Shown here: piece after piece, positions 13,538-20,717 of the stretch
Layout of the letters: every line of letters starts with the position of its first letter
How positions within the stretch are numbered: position 1 is the stretch's first letter
NCBI GenBank assembly: GCA_934668285.1
Contig: CAKUNB010000003.1
Span: 1 to 27,926, forward strand
From: an uncultured Oscillospiraceae bacterium
GTDB taxonomy: Bacteria > Bacillota > Clostridia > Oscillospirales > Oscillospiraceae
Reading direction: 5' to 3'
DNA length: 27,926 bases
The notes under the pieces: model-generated
What the model saw: only the letters and a program-made list of their open reading frames with translations
Databases searched by the model: none
What the model was told of the DNA's origin: nothing
Made by a program: the position numbers and the translations under genes

Positions 13538-15397
13538 ATGAAGCGATATCTTTTGCGCGCAGTGTGCGTTTTGCTGCTGCTCGGGCTGCTGACCGGCGCC
13601 GGTGCGGCGCTGCTGTCGGCAGAGCGGCAGCTGCCTGCGGCGGCGGGGACTGCCGTAACGCCGCTCGCGCCCGACCGGATGCTGACCGACCGCGAGCCGC
13701 CCTCCGAGCCGCAGACGGAGCCGCAAACCGAGCCTCCCACCGAACCGCCAACGCAACCCCCGACCGAGCCGCCGACGCAGCCCACTACCGAACCGGAAAC
13801 GCAGCCGCCGACGGAAACCGAACCGCCGACCGAGCCGGAGACCGAACCCCCGACCTCTCCCGTCACGGAGCCGGGGACGCAGCCGGAAACCCAGCCCGAG
13901 ACGGAACCCAAAACCGAGCCGGAAACCGAGCCGATCACCGAACCCGGCCCCGGCCCGACGGAGGCGCCAGAGCCGGAGCCGGAAAAGCCGCACATTGTGA
14001 CCGATCTGGAAAACCGCGTCTGGACACCCGATGAGCTGAACAACGGCACGCTGCCGTTCTACGCCTACGCCGCAGGCGGCGAGGGCCTTTCTCTGCGCGT
14101 CTACTGGAAAAAGACGAGCGCGTCTGCCAACAACGGCACGCTGCTCACGCCCACCGGCGGGCGGAACTATTCCGTCCGCATGACGCTGAACACCACGTAT
14201 CAGTTCACGCTCTACCTCTACCGCGACGGCAAGCAGCTCGGGCAGGCGGCGGTGTTCTACATCTCCTACCGCGCGTCGATGGCCGACGAGGATCGCCCGA
14301 GTGTGGGCGATCAGCCGCCGGTCGTCCGCACCAACCGCGACGGCGTGACCACACCGGTCAAGACCCCGACCTTTACGCTCGTCGTCACCGCCCGCAAGGG
14401 CACGGACGGCACACCGCTGTACGCCAATCATCTGACCGTCCGGCTCGACGGCGCGCTCGTAGCCAATCCCACGGGCAACGCCTTCTCGGGCTATGAATAC
14501 GTTCTCTCCCTCGAGCCGCCCCAGCGCGGCGACGAGCGCACCTATACCATCACCGTCCTCGCGTGGGACGACGAGGGCAACTCAACGCTGCACACGGTGA
14601 CGCTGGTCTATCAGCCGATCTCCGACGGCGACCGACTCGGTACCGCCACCGTCCGCATCGACGCGACCACCGTCGGCCTCGGCATTGTCGACAGCACCGC
14701 CGTCGAGCTGAAGCAGGGCGACACGGCGGCGCAGACCCTCCTGACGGCGCTCGAGGAGCTGGGCTACGATCCGGTCGACTACGACGGCACGCCGAAAAAC
14801 GGCTTTTACCTCATGCGCCTCTGGCGCGGCGATCTGCTCTACGGCGCGAAGGTGGACGACCGGCTCTGGACGCTCATCCTACGCGATGGCATCACCCTGA
14901 CCGGCACGCCCGACTACGACAGCCTCGGCGAGCACGACTATACGTGGGGCGCGGGCTGGATGTACGACGTCAACGGCTACTACCCCGGCAAGGGGCTTTC
15001 AGAATGGCGGCTGAACGACGGCGACGTGCTGACGCTGCGTTTCACCCTCGCGTGGGGCAAGGACATCGACGGCTACGGCGCAAGCGGCGGGATGTACGGC
15101 TCACTTTCGAGCTACTGCGGCATCTGGCGCGACGGCGGCTTCTACCCGCTGGAGCACAGCTTTGTCGAAACCGCCCGCGTCGAGCCGACCGAGACTGAGG
15201 ACGGCTATGTCGAACGCACCTGTGAAAAATGCGGCGAGGTCGAACGTGAAGTCCTCCCCGCCCCCACCGAACCGCCCACCGAGCCACCGACGGAACCGCC
15301 GACCGAACCGCCCACGGAGCCTCCCACCGATCCCCCAATGGATCCTGCCCGCCGCAAGGCCGCGGGCGGCGAACCACGTATGGAGTTATTCTCATGA
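13538..15397 (+). CDS. Secreted DUF4430 (transcobalamin C-terminal-like) protein with Pro/Thr/Glu-rich stalk
   Basis: A 619-aa protein. The ATG at 13538 has AGGAGG at 13526-13531 and begins a signal peptide (1-28), which an upstream in-frame ATG at 13400, inside the riboswitch, would not. Layout: Thr/Pro/Glu-rich stalk (about 50-145, PPTEPPTQ-type units); two Ig-like stretches (about 150-250 and 260-365); DUF4430 (369-509) with KQGDTAAQTLLTALEEL and the diagnostic GWMYDVNG...LNDGDVLTLRF; one Cys repeat (HSFVE...CEKCG, about 545-570); a second EPPT repeat tail. DUF4430 corresponds to the beta domain that closes over cobalamin in transcobalamin and intrinsic factor. There is no LPXTG or C-terminal helix, so anchoring is unexplained and it may be retained by a partner. 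Its stop overlaps the start of the toroid lipoprotein (ATGA), which suggests a complex. It is the first gene behind the riboswitch. Confidence 0.93.
   Translation: MKRYLLRAVCVLLLLGLLTGAGAALLSAERQLPAAAGTAVTPLAPDRMLTDREPPSEPQTEPQTEPPTEPPTQPPTEPPTQPTTEPETQPPTETEPPTEPETEPPTSPVTEPGTQPETQPETEPKTEPETEPITEPGPGPTEAPEPEPEKPHIVTDLENRVWTPDELNNGTLPFYAYAAGGEGLSLRVYWKKTSASANNGTLLTPTGGRNYSVRMTLNTTYQFTLYLYRDGKQLGQAAVFYISYRASMADEDRPSVGDQPPVVRTNRDGVTTPVKTPTFTLVVTARKGTDGTPLYANHLTVRLDGALVANPTGNAFSGYEYVLSLEPPQRGDERTYTITVLAWDDEGNSTLHTVTLVYQPISDGDRLGTATVRIDATTVGLGIVDSTAVELKQGDTAAQTLLTALEELGYDPVDYDGTPKNGFYLMRLWRGDLLYGAKVDDRLWTLILRDGITLTGTPDYDSLGEHDYTWGAGWMYDVNGYYPGKGLSEWRLNDGDVLTLRFTLAWGKDIDGYGASGGMYGSLSSYCGIWRDGGFYPLEHSFVETARVEPTETEDGYVERTCEKCGEVEREVLPAPTEPPTEPPTEPPTEPPTEPPTDPPMDPARRKAAGGEPRMELFS
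13690..13975 (+). repeat. In-frame Pro/Thr/Glu-rich repeat coding for a wall-spanning stalk
   Basis: About 95 codons of degenerate EPPTEP/QPPTEP/ETEP units in the DUF4430 gene. A second block of EPPT units lies at about 15260-15335. Units of 9-12 bp make length change by slippage possible. Such segments usually act as extended spacers through the Gram-positive wall. Confidence 0.8.
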
Positions 15398-16341
15398 AAA
15401 AACTGTTTTCTCTTACGGCAATTTTTCTGTGTATCGCAATCCTTTGCTCCTGCGGGGCGCCGGAGGCGCAGACGCCGGTGGAGCGGGCGGCAGCGGGCGC
15501 GCATGCGCTGCTCGGCGCGGGCGGCGGGCTGCTGGCCGACACGGACATTGTTCGAGCAGGCAGCTCCTCGTTTGACTGGCTGGCCATCGCGCTGCATCGG
15601 GCCGGAGCCGAGGAAAAATACGACGACTATCTCGCCGCGTTGGAGCGCTACGTTACCGATTGCTACGCCGCGTCCGGCACGCTCAGCGACTACAAGGCGA
15701 CGGAATACCACCGCATCGCCCTGACCGTGCTGGAGCTGGGCGGCGACCCGACCGCCTTCGGGACGAAGTCCGACGGCACGCCGGTCGATCTGATTGCCGA
15801 GGGCACGTACAATTTCGCCGGCGACCTGTATGCACAGGGTCTCAACAGTCCGGTCTACGCGCTGCTGACGCTCGACGCGGGCGGCTATGCCGTCCCGAGC
15901 GGCGCAAAATACCCGCGCGAGGCGATTCTGGCCGAGCTTCTGCGGCGGCAGGAGCCGGACGGCGGCTTCGGCCTCACGGAGGGCAGCGCGGACGTTGACC
16001 TGACGGCCATGACGCTGCGGGCGCTGGCGCCCTACGGCGAGGCCGCCGGAGCGATTGAGGCCGCGCTGGCGTGGCTGTCCGGCCAGATGGCGGACGACTG
16101 CACCTTCTCGGCCTACGGCGCGGTCAGCGCGGAGAGCATCAGTCAGGTGCTGCTGGCGCTGGCGGCGCTGGGCATCGACCCGCAGAGCGACGCGCGCTTT
16201 GTGCGCGGCGATGCGACGCTCCTGACGGCGCTTGAGGGCTTCCGCCAGCCGGACGGCAGCTTTTCCCACACGCTGGCCGACGGCGAAGGCAATCTCGTAG
16301 CCACCGAGCAGGCGATGCTTGCCCTCGCGGCCTTCTCCTGA
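15394..16341 (+). CDS. Lipoprotein with intrinsic-factor/transcobalamin-like alpha/alpha toroid
   Basis: A 315-aa protein starting on the ATG that overlaps the previous stop by 4 nt. Residues 1-20 form a lipoprotein signal (ILCSC, lipidated Cys20 most likely), which places it on the outer face of the membrane. The rest is helical with the toroid hallmarks QEPDGGFG (186-193) and QPDGSF (285-290), plus SSFDWLAIALHRAG near the N-terminus. The same fold is found in terpene cyclases, prenyltransferases and the N-terminal alpha domain of transcobalamin/intrinsic factor. I see no DxDD or DDxxD cyclase motif. The B12 riboswitch and the overlapping DUF4430 gene favour a cobalamin-binding role over an enzyme. 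Together the two proteins would make up a split intrinsic-factor-like binder. The function is inferred; the fold call is strong. Confidence 0.88.
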   Translation: MKKLFSLTAIFLCIAILCSCGAPEAQTPVERAAAGAHALLGAGGGLLADTDIVRAGSSSFDWLAIALHRAGAEEKYDDYLAALERYVTDCYAASGTLSDYKATEYHRIALTVLELGGDPTAFGTKSDGTPVDLIAEGTYNFAGDLYAQGLNSPVYALLTLDAGGYAVPSGAKYPREAILAELLRRQEPDGGFGLTEGSADVDLTAMTLRALAPYGEAAGAIEAALAWLSGQMADDCTFSAYGAVSAESISQVLLALAALGIDPQSDARFVRGDATLLTALEGFRQPDGSFSHTLADGEGNLVATEQAMLALAAFS

Positions 16342-16490
16342 TAAAAACACATTGTAATGTAATAATTGCTTCAAAATTGACGTGCCTGCACTTGGCGGGC
16401 AAGGCCCGCCAAGTTGCCCCTATGGGGCAGGGCAATATGATTCACTATTCACTAAAATCACCCATTCTCTGAACACGGAGGACTACACAC
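16342..16490. repeat. Intergenic repeat with two hairpins before the MoxR gene
   Basis: No gene. CTTGGCGGGC (16391-16400) pairs with GCCCGCCAAG (16404-16413), and TGCCCC (16415-16420) with GGGGCA (16424-16429). No T run follows, so these are not intrinsic terminators. TTCACTATTCACTAAA (16441-16456) recurs exactly at 25616-25631, and TGCCTGCAC near 16384 also recurs in the 25.6-kb gap. The MoxR ribosome-binding site is GGAGGA at 16477-16482. No clear promoter is visible. Confidence 0.6.
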
Positions 16491-17438
16491 ATGATGTACG
16501 AACTCACCGAACAGATCCGGCGGGAGGTAACGCAGGTCATCGTCGGCAAGGACGCCGTCGTGGATCGGGTGCTGATGGCCATTCTTGCAAAGGGCCACGT
16601 GCTGCTCGACGACGTGCCCGGCGTGGGCAAGACGACGATGGCGCTGGCCTTTGCGCGGACGCTGGGGCTGGAAACGCGCCGCGTCCAATTCACGCCGGAC
16701 ACGCTGCCGTCGGACATTCTCGGCTTCTCGGTCTACGACAAGCAGACCGGCCGGCTGGACTACAAGCCCGGCGCGGTCATGACAAACCTCCTGCTGGCCG
16801 ACGAGATCAACCGCACGTCCAGCCGGACGCAGGCGGCGCTGCTGGAGGCGATGGAGGAGCGGCGCGTCACCGTGGACGGCGTGACGCATGCGCTGCCGGA
16901 GCCGTTTGCGGTGCTGGCGACGCAGAACCCCGTCGGCTCGGCGGGCACGCAGCGTCTGCCCGCCTCGCAGCTCGACCGCTTTCTGGTGCGGCTGAGCATG
17001 GGCTATCCCGACCGCGCGGCGCAGCTTGCCATCATGAAGGAGCGCCACCATGCCGACCCGCTCGACGCGGTGCAGCCGGTGACAGATATCGCGACGCTGC
17101 GGCGGCTGATCGACGAGGTTTCGCAGGTGTTTATCGCCGACGCCGTGTATGATTACGTGGCACAGCTGGTCGAAGGCACGCGGTCGCATCCCTATGTGGA
17201 GCTGGGCGTCAGCCCGCGCGGCGCGCTGGCCGTCTGCCGGTGCGCCAAGGCGTATGCCTATCTGCAGCGGCGGGACTACGTCGTGCCGGAGGACGTCGCG
17301 GCGGTGCTGCCGGACGTGTGCGCCCACCGGCTGGTGATGAGCGCAAAGGCGCGGCTACATGAATACACGCCGGAATCGGCGCTGAGTGAACTGTTACAGG
17401 AAATTGCGCCCCCGACCGTGCGGGCGTTCACGCCGTGA
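16491..17438 (+). CDS. MoxR-family AAA+ ATPase
   Basis: A 315-aa protein; GGAGGA lies 8 nt upstream of the ATG at 16491 (a second ATG follows at 16494). Walker A is DVPGVGKTT (41-49), Walker B LLLADEINR (100-108), sensor 1 ATQNP (143-147), and SPRG of the lid/sensor 2 is near 241. Length and motifs are normal for MoxR. These ATPases act as chaperone-like machines, usually with a DUF58 protein and a transglutaminase-like membrane protein encoded beside them, as here. In studied cases they help maturation or activation of other protein complexes. The stop overlaps the GTG start of the DUF58 gene (GTGA), so translation is coupled. Confidence 0.95.
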   Translation: MMYELTEQIRREVTQVIVGKDAVVDRVLMAILAKGHVLLDDVPGVGKTTMALAFARTLGLETRRVQFTPDTLPSDILGFSVYDKQTGRLDYKPGAVMTNLLLADEINRTSSRTQAALLEAMEERRVTVDGVTHALPEPFAVLATQNPVGSAGTQRLPASQLDRFLVRLSMGYPDRAAQLAIMKERHHADPLDAVQPVTDIATLRRLIDEVSQVFIADAVYDYVAQLVEGTRSHPYVELGVSPRGALAVCRCAKAYAYLQRRDYVVPEDVAAVLPDVCAHRLVMSAKARLHEYTPESALSELLQEIAPPTVRAFTP

Positions 17439-18544
17439 GACGAGGGCAGACCCTCGGCGCGGCGCTGCTGTGGCTGTGCGTGCTGCTCGGACTGCTGACG
17501 GTTGTGCTCTGGACGGGCAGCGCGGCGGCGCTGGCAGGCCTTGGCGCGTCGGTGCTGTTCCTGCTTGCCGCCGCCGTCGTCAGCGCGGTGCAGGCGCGGC
17601 GGGTCACGCTGCGGCTGAGCCTGCCGCCGTCGGCGGAGAAAAACGCCGAGCTTCGCGGCGCACTGGCGCTGCGGGCGGACACGCGTCTGCCCGTCGGCCG
17701 CGCGCGCTGCACCTTAGAGCTGGAAAACGAGCTGACCGGCGAGCGCAGCACGCTGGAGCTTCTGGCCGCGCCGGGGCAGACGGGCTTTTCCTTCCGCGTG
17801 AGCCACTGCGGGCTGGTGAGGGTGCGCGTTCGGTCGGCGCGTCTGACCGGCCTGAGCGGCCTGTGCCGCACGCGCGTCCGAACCGATGCCGCCGCGCAGC
17901 TCACGGTGCTGCCGGACACGTTTGAAACCGAGGTTTTCCTGCGCATCGACCCCGCGCGGAGCGACGAAAGCGACGACGCGCCCGACCGGCGCGGCAGCGA
18001 CCTGACCGAGCCGTACGCGCTGCGGGAATATCAGCCCGGCGACAGCCTGAAGCAGCTGCACTGGAAGCTCTCGGGCAAGCTCGACCGGCTGATCGTCCGC
18101 GAGGGCAGCGCACCGGTTTCCCGCTCGCTGCTGGTCCTTTGGGACCGCGGCGGGGATGCGGCGGCGCTCGACGCGCAGGCGGAGGTGCTCTTCTCCGTCG
18201 GGCAGGCCATCGGGCAGGCGGGACTTGGCTTTACGCTCGGCTGGACGACGGCCGACGGCCTGCGGCTGGCCGAGGCCGCGCCGGAAGCGGACAGCCTCTT
18301 TGAAGCGCTTGCCCTGCCGCTGCGCGACGCGCCGGCGCCCGATGGGCTGGCCGCCGTGCACGAGCCGCTGCCGTTCGGCAAGACCATCGTGCTCTGCGCC
18401 GCCGTTTCGCCCGCGCTGGCGGAGCTGGCCGGTGCGGATACGACGGTGCTGCTGTGCGGCACGGCGGCTGCGGACGGCGGTCTGCCGGCCGTCTGCTTTA
18501 CCCCGACGGATTACGAGGCCGCGCTGCGGCATCTGGAGCTTTGA
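17435..18544 (+). CDS. DUF58 membrane-associated protein, MoxR partner
   Basis: A 369-aa protein starting at a GTG that overlaps the MoxR stop by 4 nt; no strong ribosome-binding site is seen, which fits coupled translation. Two membrane helices occupy about residues 6-48. The DUF58 signature LREYQPGDSLKQLHWK lies at about 195-211, followed by KLDRLIVRE and a von Willebrand factor A-like segment. The family normally interacts with MoxR ATPases at the membrane. The stop is 2 nt before the next ATG, completing the usual three-gene unit. Confidence 0.92.
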   Translation: MRRGQTLGAALLWLCVLLGLLTVVLWTGSAAALAGLGASVLFLLAAAVVSAVQARRVTLRLSLPPSAEKNAELRGALALRADTRLPVGRARCTLELENELTGERSTLELLAAPGQTGFSFRVSHCGLVRVRVRSARLTGLSGLCRTRVRTDAAAQLTVLPDTFETEVFLRIDPARSDESDDAPDRRGSDLTEPYALREYQPGDSLKQLHWKLSGKLDRLIVREGSAPVSRSLLVLWDRGGDAAALDAQAEVLFSVGQAIGQAGLGFTLGWTTADGLRLAEAAPEADSLFEALALPLRDAPAPDGLAAVHEPLPFGKTIVLCAAVSPALAELAGADTTVLLCGTAAADGGLPAVCFTPTDYEAALRHLEL

Positions 18545-18546
18545 AC

Positions 18547-20631
18547 ATGAAACAATCGACCGGTTTTTACACGGTGCAGTCCCCTGCGCCGGAGAAAACG
18601 GAATATCGTGCGCTTGCCGCGCTGCCCGCGGCCGGACTGCTGTCCGGCGGCGTGCTGTGGCTGCTCGGCGCGCCGGTCTGGGCGGCGGTGAGCCTTGCGC
18701 TGTGCCTGCTGTGGACGGCGCTCGGGCGCTTTCGCTGGACGCTTCTGGCGGCGCTGGCGCTGGCCGCCGTCTTCTGCGCGGTGTTTTACCGCGCGGCGGG
18801 CGCGGGACTGCTGCTGTTTGCCAACCGGCTGCTCGAGCGGCTGACGGCGCTCGACGGGCGCATTCACCTGCCCTTCTCCGTTCCGGAAACGGCGCAAGTC
18901 GGCTGGTTCTTCGCGCCGCTGAGCGTCGTGCTCTCCGCGCTTGCCTGTCAGGAGGCGCGGCGCGGCGGGCTTGTCCTGTGCGCCGTGAGCTGGCCGGTCT
19001 TCGCGGTGGGCTGCGCACTGGGCTTTTTCGCACCGGAGGGGCTGCTCCCTCTGGCTGCGGGGATAGCGGCGCTGCTGCTGTACCGCGAGCGGGCGGTGCG
19101 CTGGCGCTCTCTTGCGCTTACGCTGGCCTGTGCACTGGCGCTTTCGCCGCTGGCGCTGCTGACCGTGCCGGAAAGCGGCCTGCCGCAGGAGCTGGCACGC
19201 GCCGTCCACGCGCTGCGCTATGACGGCGCGGCGGCGGCCATGCCGGAGGGCGACCTGCGCAATCTGCCGCAGCGCAGCCGGAGCGACACGCCCGCGCTGG
19301 CGCTGACGGTGGAAACGCCGCAAAAGCTCTATCTGCGCGGCTTTCTCGGCGAGCGCTACACCGGCACGGGCTGGACGGCGCTGGAAAATTCGACCCTGAC
19401 TGGCGAAACCGACCGCTTCTGGCGGCTGCACGAGGGCGGCTTTTACGCCCAGAGCAGCATCGGGAGTGCGGCGAAATCGGTTGACATAATATCCGCATCC
19501 ACTCTGACCGTCACCAACCTCACCGCCTGCGCGGGGCAGCAGTATCTGCCCTACGCACTCGTCGGAAACGACGCGCTGGACGCCGCCGTCATCGGCGACA
19601 ACCGGACGGCGGGCACACGCGAACCGGTGACGCTGCGCTGCCTGACCGGCAGCGTACCGGCATGGTACGCGCTGCAGGGCAGCCTTGCCGCCGCGCAGGA
19701 CACGGCGGCGGTGCAGGCGTATCTCGCGCAGGAACAGCAGTACCGCGAGTTCGTCAACGCGCGCTATCTGCAGCTCGATTCCGCCGCCGCAAGCGCGGCT
19801 GCGCAGCTGCTGGAGGGCCGTCTGGCGGAGCGGACGCTTCCGGCGATTCGCGGCGCGATTCTCGACGCGCTGGACGAGGCACTCACCTACGACGAAGCGG
19901 CGGCGACCGTCTGCGGCGACGAGGAGTTTCTGACCCATCTGCTGGCGACCGGCGGGCGGGGCTACGATGTGCATTACGCGACTGCCGCCGTGCTGCTGCT
20001 GCGCTACTGCGGCGTTCCGGCGCGGTACGTCGAGGGTTACTTCCTGCCCGCAGACGAGGCGGCGGCCAGCGTGACGCTGACCGAGCGCCACGCGCATGCG
20101 TGGGCAGAATACTATCTCGACGGCGTGGGCTGGATGCCCTTTGAGGTCACGCCGGGCTATATCGACAACGAGGAAAGCGCACTGACGGCGGTTTCCGACA
20201 AGGAATACGAAAATCCGCAGCTGCCCCCGCCCGTGCAGCAGCAGCCGAAGGATCGGGAGCACCGGTCGCAGGCGGCGCAGCCGGTCTGGCTGTGGGCGCT
20301 GCTGCCTCTGCTGCTCGCGGCGGCGGCCCTCTGGACGCTCCTGCGGCGCAGGCGGCTGAAAAAGCGCCTTGCCGCGCTGGAATCCGCCGCGCCGCGCGAG
20401 GCCGTCGCGGGGCTGTACGGCTACGCGGTCTATTTGCAGGAGAAAACGGGGCTGACGCTGCCCGGCCGCGAGGCCGAGGCGCTCAACCGCGAGGCGCTGT
20501 TCAGCGCCCACGAGATCACCGCGGCACAGGCCGCGCAGATGCAGGCCTACGTTGCCGCCGTCCGCGCCCTCTGCCGGACGCGCCCCCTCCCCCGCCGCCT
20601 CCGCGACCGCTGGCTGCGGTGCCTGTACTAG
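18547..20631 (+). CDS. Transglutaminase-like membrane protein with substituted catalytic Cys
   Basis: A 694-aa protein. The ATG at 18547 follows the DUF58 stop by 2 nt, with GGAG at 18535-18538. About six hydrophobic helices fill residues 22-215, an external region with the transglutaminase core fills about 216-575, one helix spans about 580-600, and a cytoplasmic tail follows. This is the TgpA-type layout that usually accompanies MoxR and DUF58. In the core, GYDVHYATAAVLLLRYCGVP (472-491) has Asp474 where active members have the nucleophilic Cys. The His is kept (His517 in HAHAWAEYY), and the third triad position is Glu533 (PFEVTP) instead of Asp. The protein is therefore probably not a classical transglutaminase or protease. 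It may have a binding or scaffold role or other chemistry. Its start shares the operon of the B12 genes. Confidence 0.9.
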   Translation: MKQSTGFYTVQSPAPEKTEYRALAALPAAGLLSGGVLWLLGAPVWAAVSLALCLLWTALGRFRWTLLAALALAAVFCAVFYRAAGAGLLLFANRLLERLTALDGRIHLPFSVPETAQVGWFFAPLSVVLSALACQEARRGGLVLCAVSWPVFAVGCALGFFAPEGLLPLAAGIAALLLYRERAVRWRSLALTLACALALSPLALLTVPESGLPQELARAVHALRYDGAAAAMPEGDLRNLPQRSRSDTPALALTVETPQKLYLRGFLGERYTGTGWTALENSTLTGETDRFWRLHEGGFYAQSSIGSAAKSVDIISASTLTVTNLTACAGQQYLPYALVGNDALDAAVIGDNRTAGTREPVTLRCLTGSVPAWYALQGSLAAAQDTAAVQAYLAQEQQYREFVNARYLQLDSAAASAAAQLLEGRLAERTLPAIRGAILDALDEALTYDEAAATVCGDEEFLTHLLATGGRGYDVHYATAAVLLLRYCGVPARYVEGYFLPADEAAASVTLTERHAHAWAEYYLDGVGWMPFEVTPGYIDNEESALTAVSDKEYENPQLPPPVQQQPKDREHRSQAAQPVWLWALLPLLLAAAALWTLLRRRRLKKRLAALESAAPREAVAGLYGYAVYLQEKTGLTLPGREAEALNREALFSAHEITAAQAAQMQAYVAAVRALCRTRPLPRRLRDRWLRCLY

Positions 20632-20639
20632 CTTTATTT

Positions 20640-20705
20640 TCGATTCAATACTCACATCGATACTGCCCGCCCTACGGACGGATTTTGATACTGTCTGGTG
20701 TTGTC
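20640..20705. repeat. Dispersed intergenic repeat, copy 2
   Basis: Contains ATCGATACTGCCCGCCCTACGG, then ACGGATTTTGATACTGTC. The CGATACTGCC and CCCTACGGACGGAT phrases recur at 25681-25735, and a related form lies at 1934-1980. It fills most of the 86-bp gap before the propeller gene. I see no promoter or terminator in it. Confidence 0.6.
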
Positions 20706-20717
20706 GGAGGAGGTACT

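Noticed and set aside
15394..16341. Toroid lipoprotein as a terpene cyclase or prenyltransferase
   Set aside because: No DxDD or zinc-ligand pattern, it is lipidated and extracellular, it is only about 295 residues when mature, and it lies in a B12-controlled operon with a DUF4430 gene.
16391..16434. Two hairpins after the toroid gene as an operon terminator
   Set aside because: No T run follows either stem; the sequence belongs to a dispersed repeat, so it does not prove an operon end.
18511..20655. A 714-codon minus-strand open frame opposite the transglutaminase-like gene
   Set aside because: Arg/Gln-rich shadow of a recognisable membrane protein; no start signal.
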